This document shows positions 1-6,362 of a stretch of DNA of 9,923 nt, one piece after another. Source of the stretch: JASFRS01 sp050114795 (GTDB lineage Bacteria > Pseudomonadota > Alphaproteobacteria > Sphingomonadales > CAKZYD01); contig JASFRS010000086.1 of assembly GCA_050114795.1 (NCBI GenBank), positions 1 to 9,923 of the forward strand, written 5' to 3'. The position numbers and the translations under genes were made by a program. Numbering within the stretch: the first letter of the stretch is position 1; each line of letters begins with the position of its first letter. The notes beneath the pieces were generated by a model. The model ran no database searches, was not told the origin of the DNA, and saw only the letters and a list, made by a program, of their open reading frames with translations.

Positions 1-199
1 ATAACCAAAGCACAATTGGGCGATTATTCCCCTCCACCAAAGGAACATAAATATCCATTTTGCCACGCTCATGATCGGAAAAGGAAATATCCTTATGAGC
101 GATCATTTCGCCATTTGGTGTAACGGTGTTCAATAGATCAAGGCCTGAACAAGCACTCACACCCAAAACAAGAATTATACATGCCAGCGTCCTACTCAT
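1..199 (-). CDS. N-terminus of a putative lipoprotein alpha/beta hydrolase (partial, runs off window)
   Basis: Translating from the ATG at 199–197 gives 66 uninterrupted codons to the window edge. The product begins MSRTLACIILVLGVSACSG: a short charged start, a hydrophobic core and a lipobox-like V-S-A-C with the candidate lipidated cysteine at residue 17. This predicts a signal peptidase II lipoprotein in the inner or outer membrane. The mature part contains a stretch near residues 48–66 (KMDIYVP, then RPIVLWL) that resembles the first beta strands of carboxylesterase-type alpha/beta hydrolases, where an oxyanion-hole HGG or YGG motif usually follows. That motif, the serine nucleophile and the rest of the fold lie outside the window, so the hydrolase call is an inference. 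The start codon overlaps the tlyA stop as ATGA, which suggests translational coupling to tlyA. The substrate is unknown. Confidence 0.62.
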   Translation of the reverse strand, partial: MSRTLACIILVLGVSACSGLDLLNTVTPNGEMIAHKDISFSDHERGKMDIYVPLVEGNNRPIVLWL

Positions 200-975
200 G
201 CGCTGTTCTTCTCCGCTGCAATCAGGAACTCTATGTTACCTTCAGGCCCCTTTATAGGGCTTTGGGTTATGTCGATAACACGCCATTCGGGCAGACTGTC
301 AAGCCAGGCTTTAATGTCCTCGCACACCGCCTCATGTAGGTCAGGGTCACGTACAACGCCACCCTTCCCTACATTTTCTTTACCAACCTCGAACTGCGGC
401 TTTATCAGCGCAATTAGGCGCCCGCCTGGACGAGCCAGGCTCAACGCAGCAGGTAAAACCGTTTTTAAGCTGATAAAACTGGCATCACAGACCACCATAT
501 CAACAGGGTCAGGAATGACTGTTGAGTCCAAATAACGGGCATTTTGTTTTTCAAGGACAACGACCCGATCATCTTGGCGCAACTTCCAGGCAAGCTGCCC
601 ATGGCCTACATCTACGGCATAGACTTTAGTTGCGCCATAATGCAAAGCGACATCAGTGAAACCGCCCGTTGAGGCTCCGACGTCAAGGACAATCTGCCCA
701 TCCAGCCGCCAATCAAAATGCTCAAGCCCATGCTGGAGTTTTAACCCACCACGCGACACCCATGGATGGTCCTGCCCCTTGACCCGGATATCTGCATCTA
801 TGGGTAGTTGCTGACCCGCTTTATCAATTCGTTTCTCATTAGCAACAACAATACCCGCCATGATAAGCGCTTGCGCCCTGGCCCTGGATGGGGCAAGGCC
901 GCGCTCTACTAATAGCTGGTCAATACGCTGCTTTTTCACACTCACTTGAAAAATTCTTTTGCCAATTGAACCCAT
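196..975 (-). CDS. tlyA: TlyA family rRNA (cytidine-2'-O)-methyltransferase / S4-domain methyltransferase
   Basis: The 259-residue product belongs to the TlyA (hemolysin A) family, which methylates the 2'-OH of cytidine in 16S and/or 23S rRNA using S-adenosylmethionine. An S4 RNA-binding domain occupies about residues 16–75 (RIDQLLVERGLAPSRARAQA). A FtsJ-like Rossmann methyltransferase domain follows, with the SAM loop VLDVGASTGGF at 96–106 and IKPQFE at 191–196. The expected K-D-K-E catalytic set is visible as K79 (SRGGLKL), D164 (CDASF), K192 and E249 (NIEF). Length is normal. The start is uncertain. The ATG at 975 has no well-placed ribosome site, and conservation of the family begins around KKQRIDQ, so GTG codons at 945 or 939 are realistic alternatives (249 or 247 residues). 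The gene lies downstream of the dxs terminator and overlaps the following lipoprotein gene by ATGA. Whether the substrate is 16S, 23S or both cannot be read from the sequence. Confidence 0.93.
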   Translation of the reverse strand: MGSIGKRIFQVSVKKQRIDQLLVERGLAPSRARAQALIMAGIVVANEKRIDKAGQQLPIDADIRVKGQDHPWVSRGGLKLQHGLEHFDWRLDGQIVLDVGASTGGFTDVALHYGATKVYAVDVGHGQLAWKLRQDDRVVVLEKQNARYLDSTVIPDPVDMVVCDASFISLKTVLPAALSLARPGGRLIALIKPQFEVGKENVGKGGVVRDPDLHEAVCEDIKAWLDSLPEWRVIDITQSPIKGPEGNIEFLIAAEKNSA

Positions 976-1058
976 TCTTCATGGGGATAAGCGCTCATAT
1001 AATCTACAAAGCCCTTCGATACTGCGTCATCATCAGCCAGTGCAGAGTTAAAAGACGA

Positions 1059-1087
1059 AAGGCCGTCACAAGAACTGCGACGGCCTT
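1059..1087 (-). terminator. Rho-independent terminator after dxs
   Basis: On the minus strand the arms AAGGCCGTCGCA and TGTGACGGCCTT form a 12-bp stem with one G·U pair, closed by a 5-base loop (GTTCT). A T-rich tract, TCGTCTTTT, follows immediately. It begins about 28 bases past the dxs stop and separates the xseB–ispA–dxs unit from tlyA. The tract is interrupted by CG, so termination may be incomplete, and read-through to tlyA is possible. Confidence 0.72.
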
Positions 1088-1115
1088 CAAAATTTTAATG
1101 ATCAGGCATGACATG

Positions 1116-3047
1116 TCAGGCACTTGCCAAAGACGTGTCAGCCGCTCCTATATCATTATGACCTAAGGCTTTTAAAGCCTCCGCCACAATATGCTGGGCG
1201 TTCAAACCGGCGACGTCATACATGATTTCAGGCTTATCCTGATCAATATAGGTGTCCGGTAAGCGCATGGTGCGGATTTTTACGCCATCGTCCGTCAGAC
1301 CTTCATCTGACAGATAGTGCAGGACATAAGCACCAAAGCCACCTGAAGACCCTTCTTCAATCGTGATTAAGACTTCATGTTCCGCCACCAGCTTACGCAC
1401 CAGAGCTTCATCCAAAGGTTTGGCAAAGCGCGCATCGGCTACAGTTGTGGAAAGGCCTTTAGCGCCTAACTCATCAGCAGCTTTCAAAGCCTCTTCCATC
1501 CGTGCACCTAAGCAGAGAATGGCAACTTTGCTACCCTGGCGGACGATGCGGCCTTTGCCAATTTCCAAGATTTCTGGCTTTTCAGGGATCGCCGCGCCCA
1601 TACCCGCGCCACGTGGGTAACGTACAGCGATGGGGCCTTCATCATAATGGGCCATTGTATGGACCATATGAGTAAGCTCAGTCTCATCACTCGCCGCCAT
1701 CACAACCATATTTGGCAAGGTGCAAAGATAGGCAAGATCAAAACTACCTGCATGGGTCGGACCATCAGCACCCACCAGACCAGCACGGTCCATAGCAAAA
1801 CGCACTGGCAGATTCTGAATAGCTACATCATGAACAACCTGATCATAAGCACGCTGCAGGAAGGTCGAATAAATGGCGCAAAACGGACGATAACCTTCCG
1901 CGGCCAAACCTGCGGCAAAAGTCACCGCATGTTGTTCTGCAATTCCCACATCAAAAGATCGATCCGGGAATGCCTTTGCAAAAACATCCACACTTGTACC
2001 TGAAGGCATTGCCGCTGTAACAGCAACAATTTTGTCATCATTTTCAGCGTTTTTCACCAATTGCTGGCCGAAAACCTTCTGGAAGGCAGGCGGGCCTGGA
2101 GGGCCTTTTTTCTGCTCCCCTGTCACCACATCAAATTTGGCAACACCGTGATATTTATCCGCAGCCGCTTCGGCAGGCGCGTAACCTTTACCCTTTTGGG
2201 TTACGGCATGGATTAAGATCGGGCCGTCTTTGGCATCACGAACATTTTCTAAAACGGTAACAAGGTCTTCAATATTGTGGCCATCAATCGGACCTACATA
2301 ATAAAAGCCAAGTTCCTCAAACAAAGTACCGCCGGTAACCATGCCACGAGCATATTCCTCGGCTTTTGCCGCCGCTTTTGCCATTTGTTTAGGCAAATGA
2401 CTGACAACGGATTTCCCCATATCGCGGATCGACAGATATTGTTTAGAGGACAATAAGCGCGCCAGATAATTCGACAAGGAACCAACTGGGGGAGCAATCG
2501 ACATGTCATTATCATTCAAAATGACAATAAGACGATTGCCTGCCTCATAGGCATTATTCATGGCTTCATAAGCCATGCCCGCTGTCATTGCACCATCGCC
2601 AATAACGGCTATGGCTTTATTTGGTTTATCTGCCAGCTTATTAGCCACAGCCATGCCAATAGCCGCGGAAATTGATGTCGAGCTATGCGCGGCACCAAAG
2701 GGGTCGTATTCACTTTCTGCTCTTTTAGTAAAACCAGACAAGCCTTTGCCTTGGCGGATCGTCCGAATGCGATCCCGCCGACCGGTCAGAATTTTATGCG
2801 GGTAACATTGGTGCCCGACATCAAAAATCAACTTATCTTCGGGCGTGTTGAAGACATAGTGAATGGCCGTCGTCAATTCAACAACGCCGAGACCTGCCCC
2901 CAAATGCCCGCCGGTTTGACTTACGGCATCAATCATTTCCGCACGCAGTTCATCAGCCAGTTGCCTCAATTGCTCTGGCTTCAGCTTACGTAGGTCAGCA
3001 GGTACATTGACCTGATCCAAAAGCGGTGTTTCCGGTCGCTTGCTCAC
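1116..3047 (-). CDS. dxs: 1-deoxy-D-xylulose-5-phosphate synthase (DXS)
   Basis: This thiamine-diphosphate enzyme condenses pyruvate and glyceraldehyde 3-phosphate to 1-deoxy-D-xylulose 5-phosphate, the entry step of the MEP isoprenoid pathway and a precursor for thiamine and pyridoxal. The 643 residues span the whole family. They include H48 in SQTGGHLG, the ThDP/Mg motif GDGAMT (150–155) with NDND (178–181), VGPIDGHN (251–258), the catalytic glutamate E371 in DVGIAEQH, DRAGLVGADGPTH (420–432) and the substrate arginine in RYPRG (R479). A transketolase C-terminal domain fills about 500–630. The start is a GTG at 3047–3045, preceded by a clear GAGGGGAA ribosome site six bases upstream. It lies 61 bases after ispA and is followed by a strong hairpin, so it is probably the last gene of xseB–ispA–dxs. 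No disruption or missing residue was seen. Confidence 0.97.
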   Translation of the reverse strand: MSKRPETPLLDQVNVPADLRKLKPEQLRQLADELRAEMIDAVSQTGGHLGAGLGVVELTTAIHYVFNTPEDKLIFDVGHQCYPHKILTGRRDRIRTIRQGKGLSGFTKRAESEYDPFGAAHSSTSISAAIGMAVANKLADKPNKAIAVIGDGAMTAGMAYEAMNNAYEAGNRLIVILNDNDMSIAPPVGSLSNYLARLLSSKQYLSIRDMGKSVVSHLPKQMAKAAAKAEEYARGMVTGGTLFEELGFYYVGPIDGHNIEDLVTVLENVRDAKDGPILIHAVTQKGKGYAPAEAAADKYHGVAKFDVVTGEQKKGPPGPPAFQKVFGQQLVKNAENDDKIVAVTAAMPSGTSVDVFAKAFPDRSFDVGIAEQHAVTFAAGLAAEGYRPFCAIYSTFLQRAYDQVVHDVAIQNLPVRFAMDRAGLVGADGPTHAGSFDLAYLCTLPNMVVMAASDETELTHMVHTMAHYDEGPIAVRYPRGAGMGAAIPEKPEILEIGKGRIVRQGSKVAILCLGARMEEALKAADELGAKGLSTTVADARFAKPLDEALVRKLVAEHEVLITIEEGSSGGFGAYVLHYLSDEGLTDDGVKIRTMRLPDTYIDQDKPEIMYDVAGLNAQHIVAEALKALGHNDIGAADTSLASA

Positions 3048-3108
3048 GACGGCTTCCCCTCTTTATCCTAAAATCTCTTATATTTCTTATCTCAAAGTCG
3101 ACTAGAAG

Positions 3109-4008
3109 TCACTTATCACGATCGATCACGAAATGGGCAACAGCACGCAACAAGTTCGCCTCATCTCCGAATTCGGACAAATGTGCAATTGCCTGATCAA
3201 CCAAAATTCCAGCCTGTTGCTTTGCTCTTTCAACACCTAAAAGCGACACAAATGTGGCTTTTCCGGCATCTTCATCCTTCTGTGTGGCTTTTCCGACCGT
3301 TTCGGGATCACCTTCCACATCCAGCAAATCATCCGCGATTTGGAAAGCCAGCCCCAAATCATGCGCATAGCCGCGCAAAGCCTGGCGCTGCTGCATTGTT
3401 GCTTTGCCCAGAATAGCACCGGCTTCTGAAGCAAAACAGATAAGTGCACCGGTTTTCATCTGCTGTAGACGTGTAATCGCGCCCAAATCCATATCTTCGT
3501 CGGCAGCAGCCAAATCAATGGCTTGGCCGCCCACCATACCCTGTGCACCTGATGTATGTGCCAAGGCTTGAACCAACTGAACGCGCACTCCTGGATCGCT
3601 ATGCGTTGATTCCATAGCCAGAATATCAAAGGCAAAGGTCAAGAGCGCATCGCCAGCCAAAACAGCCGTTGCCTCATCAAATGCCTTATGAACCGTCGGC
3701 TTGCCCCGGCGAAGATCATCGTCATCCATGCAAGGCAGATCATCATGCACCAGGCTATAGCAATGCACGCATTCAATCGCTGCGCCCACTTGCAAAGCCG
3801 AATCACGAGATACTCCGAATAATTCAGACGATGCTAAGACGAGTAACGGGCGCAAACGTTTGCCCGCACCAATTGCGGAATACCGCATAGCATCCAGCAA
3901 TGTTCGCTCAGCCCCTTCGGAGCGTGGGAGCAAAACGTCCAAACGTTCATCAATTGCCCGGGCGGTCGCAGCCAAAGCACTATTTAAAGAGGCGGAGTTT
4001 CCAACCAC
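3109..4008 (-). CDS. ispA: Farnesyl diphosphate synthase (trans-polyprenyl synthase family)
   Basis: A short-chain trans-prenyltransferase of 299 residues. It should condense dimethylallyl diphosphate with two isopentenyl diphosphates to farnesyl diphosphate in the cytosol, feeding quinone, undecaprenyl and related synthesis. GKRLRP lies at 49–54. The first aspartate-rich motif is DDLPCMDDDDLRRGKPT starting at D89, with the two-residue insertion typical of bacterial enzymes. The second is DDLLD at 226–230, preceded by FQIA. The start is a GTG at 4008–4006, with AGGA seven bases upstream inside the end of xseB; only nine bases separate the xseB stop from it. Adjacency to xseB and dxs is the classic arrangement and favours FPP over GGPP synthase, but the chain length of the product is inferred and not read from the sequence. 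Confidence 0.94.
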   Translation of the reverse strand: MVGNSASLNSALAATARAIDERLDVLLPRSEGAERTLLDAMRYSAIGAGKRLRPLLVLASSELFGVSRDSALQVGAAIECVHCYSLVHDDLPCMDDDDLRRGKPTVHKAFDEATAVLAGDALLTFAFDILAMESTHSDPGVRVQLVQALAHTSGAQGMVGGQAIDLAAADEDMDLGAITRLQQMKTGALICFASEAGAILGKATMQQRQALRGYAHDLGLAFQIADDLLDVEGDPETVGKATQKDEDAGKATFVSLLGVERAKQQAGILVDQAIAHLSEFGDEANLLRAVAHFVIDRDK

Positions 4009-4017
4009 ATCAAAATC

Positions 4018-4278
4018 CTAATCAACATCAAAAGCTTGGGTTTCAGGCGTGCCGTCTGCGCTTAGGCGGATCTTCTCAACCTGAGCCTGAGCCGCAGCCA
4101 GTTTTGCCTGACAATGGCGTTTCAAATACGTGCCCTCTTTATAGATGTCGATAGATTTCTCAAGAGCGGCGTCACCGGTTTCTAACTGTTGCACAATTGC
4201 TTCAAGGCGCGCGAGCGCTTCCTCGAAAGACAAGGCAGCAATTTCATCAGGAATTTTGTCGTTTGATTTATCAGTCAT
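4018..4278 (-). CDS. xseB: Exodeoxyribonuclease VII small subunit
   Basis: XseB is the small subunit that binds the XseA catalytic subunit to form exonuclease VII, a metal-independent single-strand DNA exonuclease used in mismatch repair and recombination. The 86-residue product has the typical size and the conserved core SFEEALARLEAIVQQLETGD (17–36), followed by a second long helix, LEKSIDIYKEGTYLKRHCQAKL. This predicts the helical hairpin of the family. A short, less conserved acidic tail follows. The ATG at 4278 lacks an obvious Shine–Dalgarno sequence. It is the first gene of the xseB–ispA–dxs run, with ispA nine bases downstream. The xseA partner is not in the window, which is usual for this arrangement. 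Confidence 0.95.
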   Translation of the reverse strand: MTDKSNDKIPDEIAALSFEEALARLEAIVQQLETGDAALEKSIDIYKEGTYLKRHCQAKLAAAQAQVEKIRLSADGTPETQAFDVD

Positions 4279-4349
4279 GGCCGCACACTAGCCAGCCCTG
4301 ACGCGCGTTACAAGCCCTGGCGTACACCCATTTCAATTATAAATTAAGT

Positions 4350-6068
4350 TCAGGCCGCTTCACCCGCGTCTGGACCTGCAGCAGCCTTTGCGCGCTCTTC
4401 TGCAACAAGCTCTTTTCTGGACAATTTTCCAATCAAGGTTTTTGGCAGTTCTTTGCGGAATTCATAGGCCCGAGGGATTTCGACTTTACCCAGTCGTGAC
4501 TTTAGGAAGTCTTTAATTTCCGCCTCGCTCAAAGAAGTACCTTCTTCTAAAACCATGAATGCCTTAGGCACTTCACCCAAATAATCATCCGGTATTCCAA
4601 TAACCGTCACTTCCTTAACGGCAGGATGTTCGTAAATGGCTTCCTCAATCTGCCGGGGATAGACATTAAATCCACCAACAAGAATCAGATCTTTGGCGCG
4701 GTCGACAATGAAAGTATAACCTTCATCATTCATATAGCCGACATCACCCGTGCGAAGTCGCCCATCAATCAAAGTTTCAGCAGTGGCCTCAGGCTTATTC
4801 CAGTAGCCTTTCATGACTTGAGGGCCAATGATGCAAATCTCTCCTGTTTGGCCTAAGGGGAGTATCTTGTCTGGATGGTCCTGATCGTAAATAACGATTT
4901 CAGTACCAGGAATAGGCAATCCGACGGATCCCGCTTTTGACTCTCCATAATAAGGATTCACGGCAACAACCGCCGATGTTTCCGTTAAGCCATAACCTTC
5001 ACGCAGTGTGGCCCCCGTTAACTCTTCAAATTGTTTCTTCTGTTCAACCGGCAGGGGCGCACCGCCTGAAATAGACAGACGGATACAAGACAGGTCATAT
5101 TTATCGATCCGCGGGTGATGCAGCATGGCGTTGTACATCGTCGGCACACCGGGCACCAATGTGATCTTCTTACCCGCGATGGCTTTCATCGCCTTTTCCA
5201 GCTCAAATTTCGGCTGGAGAATAATTTCCGCGCCAATATGAGTAGACGTATTCAATACCACTGTCATTGCAAAGACGTGAAAAAGTGGCAAAGCACCCAG
5301 CATACGCTCAACACCATATTCCATCTTCGGGTCGTAAGCTGCAATTTGCTGTGCATTTATAGACAGATTGGCATGCGTCAGCATTGCCCCCTTAGGCACA
5401 CCTGTCGTCCCGCCAGTATACTGAATAACCGCAACCTGCTCACAGGGATCAATATCAACTTTTTTGTAGATACCGCGGTTGTTCAAAAGTTGGCTAAAGC
5501 GAATGTGAGCCGTGTTGTACCGAACTTTGGAGCGGTCGCGTCGCTGGAAGGCTGAATAAAGAACATTTTTTGGGAACGGCAAAACATCAGATAAGCTGCC
5601 AATCACTAATTGGCGTAAGCGGCTTTTTTCCATGACTTCCGAAATGTTGTCATAGAGCATGGTTACGTCCAGTGTGACCATGATATCCACATGCGCATCT
5701 TCGACTTGATGAATAAGCTCAGGAACAGAATAGAGTGGGGAGAAGTTGACCACCGTCCCACCGGCCTTCAAAATGCCGTAGAACGCCACTACATACTGTG
5801 GGCAATTCGGCAAAAATAGCCCGACATGAACACCAGGCCCAACGCCCAGACTTTGAAACCCCCGTGCTGCACGGTCAACGAGGTTATGAATGCGTCCGTA
5901 GTTAAAGTTCCGGCCCATAAATTCAAGATAAGGGCGATCAGGAATGCGCTCTGCTGCCTCATCCAAGAAAGCATAAACAGGCTTAGCTTCAAAATTCTGA
6001 GCCCAATCCACACCTTCCGGATAATTTTTCAACCAGGGGCGTTGGGCCTCTGATACAGCTTTATTCAT
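4350..6068 (-). CDS. fadD: Long-chain fatty acid–CoA ligase (acyl-CoA synthetase)
   Basis: An adenylate-forming enzyme of the ANL superfamily that activates a fatty acid with ATP to an acyl-adenylate and then to acyl-CoA, for beta-oxidation or lipid synthesis. The 572 residues are full length. The N-terminal domain carries the phosphate loop YTGGTTGVPKG (217–227), LPLFHVF (259–265) and the adenine-binding motif EGYGLTET (357–364). The hinge region has RLRTGD (437–442) and DRAKDLILVGGFNVYP (456–471). The C-terminal lid has the catalytic lysine K548 in PKTLIGKLSRKE. The overall pattern is closest to proteobacterial FadD, but chain-length preference cannot be judged. The ATG at 6068 is preceded by GAGAG six bases upstream. 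The gene stands between tRNA-Glu and xseB, with its own upstream gap of about 150 bases, so it is probably transcribed separately from recJ. Confidence 0.93.
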   Translation of the reverse strand: MNKAVSEAQRPWLKNYPEGVDWAQNFEAKPVYAFLDEAAERIPDRPYLEFMGRNFNYGRIHNLVDRAARGFQSLGVGPGVHVGLFLPNCPQYVVAFYGILKAGGTVVNFSPLYSVPELIHQVEDAHVDIMVTLDVTMLYDNISEVMEKSRLRQLVIGSLSDVLPFPKNVLYSAFQRRDRSKVRYNTAHIRFSQLLNNRGIYKKVDIDPCEQVAVIQYTGGTTGVPKGAMLTHANLSINAQQIAAYDPKMEYGVERMLGALPLFHVFAMTVVLNTSTHIGAEIILQPKFELEKAMKAIAGKKITLVPGVPTMYNAMLHHPRIDKYDLSCIRLSISGGAPLPVEQKKQFEELTGATLREGYGLTETSAVVAVNPYYGESKAGSVGLPIPGTEIVIYDQDHPDKILPLGQTGEICIIGPQVMKGYWNKPEATAETLIDGRLRTGDVGYMNDEGYTFIVDRAKDLILVGGFNVYPRQIEEAIYEHPAVKEVTVIGIPDDYLGEVPKAFMVLEEGTSLSEAEIKDFLKSRLGKVEIPRAYEFRKELPKTLIGKLSRKELVAEERAKAAAGPDAGEAA

Positions 6069-6102
6069 GACAAACTCTCAATCCGACCCCAAAACCCCAA
6101 TT

Positions 6103-6124
6103 TATTGCTATTTTTATCGCAATA
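6103..6124. promoter_or_regulatory. Inverted repeat upstream of fadD, possible operator
   Basis: The arms TATTGC and GCAATA are a perfect 6-bp inverted repeat separated by 10 A/T-rich bases. The centre lies about 45 bases upstream of the fadD ATG, where a repressor site for a fatty-acid-responsive TetR or GntR type regulator would be expected. No convincing -35/-10 pair was found around it and no regulator gene is in the window. A repeat of this size in AT-rich DNA can occur by chance. Confidence 0.3.
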
Positions 6125-6174
6125 TAAGGACAGTAATACGGCAAAATGCCTTAAAAAGGCGGTTAAATTTGCAC

Positions 6175-6210
6175 AAAAGGGCGTGATGAAGTGTCGCAGC
6201 GTATGACGCC
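6175..6210 (-). terminator. Weak terminator-like hairpin after tRNA-Glu
   Basis: On the minus strand the arms GGCGTCAT and ATCACGCC pair with a single C×C mismatch around a 20-base core, followed by CTTTT. It starts 11 bases beyond the CCA end of the tRNA, a sensible place for a tRNA terminator. The loop is long and the T-tract short. Confidence 0.33.
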
Positions 6211-6220
6211 AGGGAGAGAA

Positions 6221-6296
6221 TGGCGTCCCCTACGGGACTCGAACCCGTGTTTTCGCCGTGAAAGGGCGATGTCCTAGACCGCTAGACGAAGGGGAC
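6221..6296 (-). tRNA. tRNA-Glu (anticodon UUC)
   Basis: The 76 bases fold into a standard cloverleaf. The acceptor arms GTCCCCT and AGGGGAC are followed by discriminator G and a genomically encoded CCA (6223–6221). The D arm has GTC paired with GAC. The anticodon stem TCGCC/GGCGA closes the loop CTTTCAC with anticodon TTC at 6262–6260, and the T arm ACGGG/CCCGT carries TTCGAGT. The sequence strongly resembles the E. coli glutamate tRNA. It reads GAA and, with wobble, GAG. It sits alone between recJ and fadD with a plausible promoter of its own just upstream. Confidence 0.97.
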
Positions 6297-6313
6297 GCGG
6301 TTAACGAGGCGGG

Positions 6314-6342
6314 TGTTTAAACATGCAGCCCGCTCCCGTCAA
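6314..6342 (-). promoter_or_regulatory. Probable sigma70-type promoter of tRNA-Glu
   Basis: On the minus strand TTGACG (6342–6337) and TAAACA (6319–6314) are separated by exactly 17 bases. The -35 matches five of six consensus positions and the -10 three of six. The predicted start is near 6307, giving a leader of about 11 bases before the tRNA. The stretch right after the -10, CCCGCCTC, is a GC-rich discriminator, as at stringently controlled stable-RNA promoters. The assignment rests on position and spacing. Confidence 0.45.
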
Positions 6343-6362
6343 GCCCTTCTGTTACGAAATCT

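Noticed and set aside
3048..3108. Internal promoter between ispA and dxs (TTGAGA with TAGGAT)
   Set aside because: The spacer would be 19 bases and the -10 match is poor. The purine-rich stretch is better explained by the dxs ribosome site.
4291..4321. Possible terminator hairpin between fadD and xseB (GCCAG/CTGGC)
   Set aside because: Only five outer base pairs form around a 21-base interior, and no T-tract follows.
4336..4341. Exact TATAAT on the minus strand upstream of xseB
   Set aside because: No recognisable -35 element at 15–19 bases upstream (the candidates are GTGAAG or GGTGAA), and an exact hexamer is expected by chance in an AT-rich patch. It remains a possibility but is not supported as a promoter.
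5115..5555. Plus-strand open frame of 146 codons inside fadD
   Set aside because: It is fully antisense to the well-conserved fadD frame, covering the P-loop region, and its translation shows no recognisable motif or ribosome site.
6148..6160. Small hairpin GCCTT-TTT-AAGGC with ATTTT following, between tRNA-Glu and fadD
   Set aside because: A 5-bp, three-base-loop stem is too weak to call a terminator alone; it could only assist the hairpin upstream of it.
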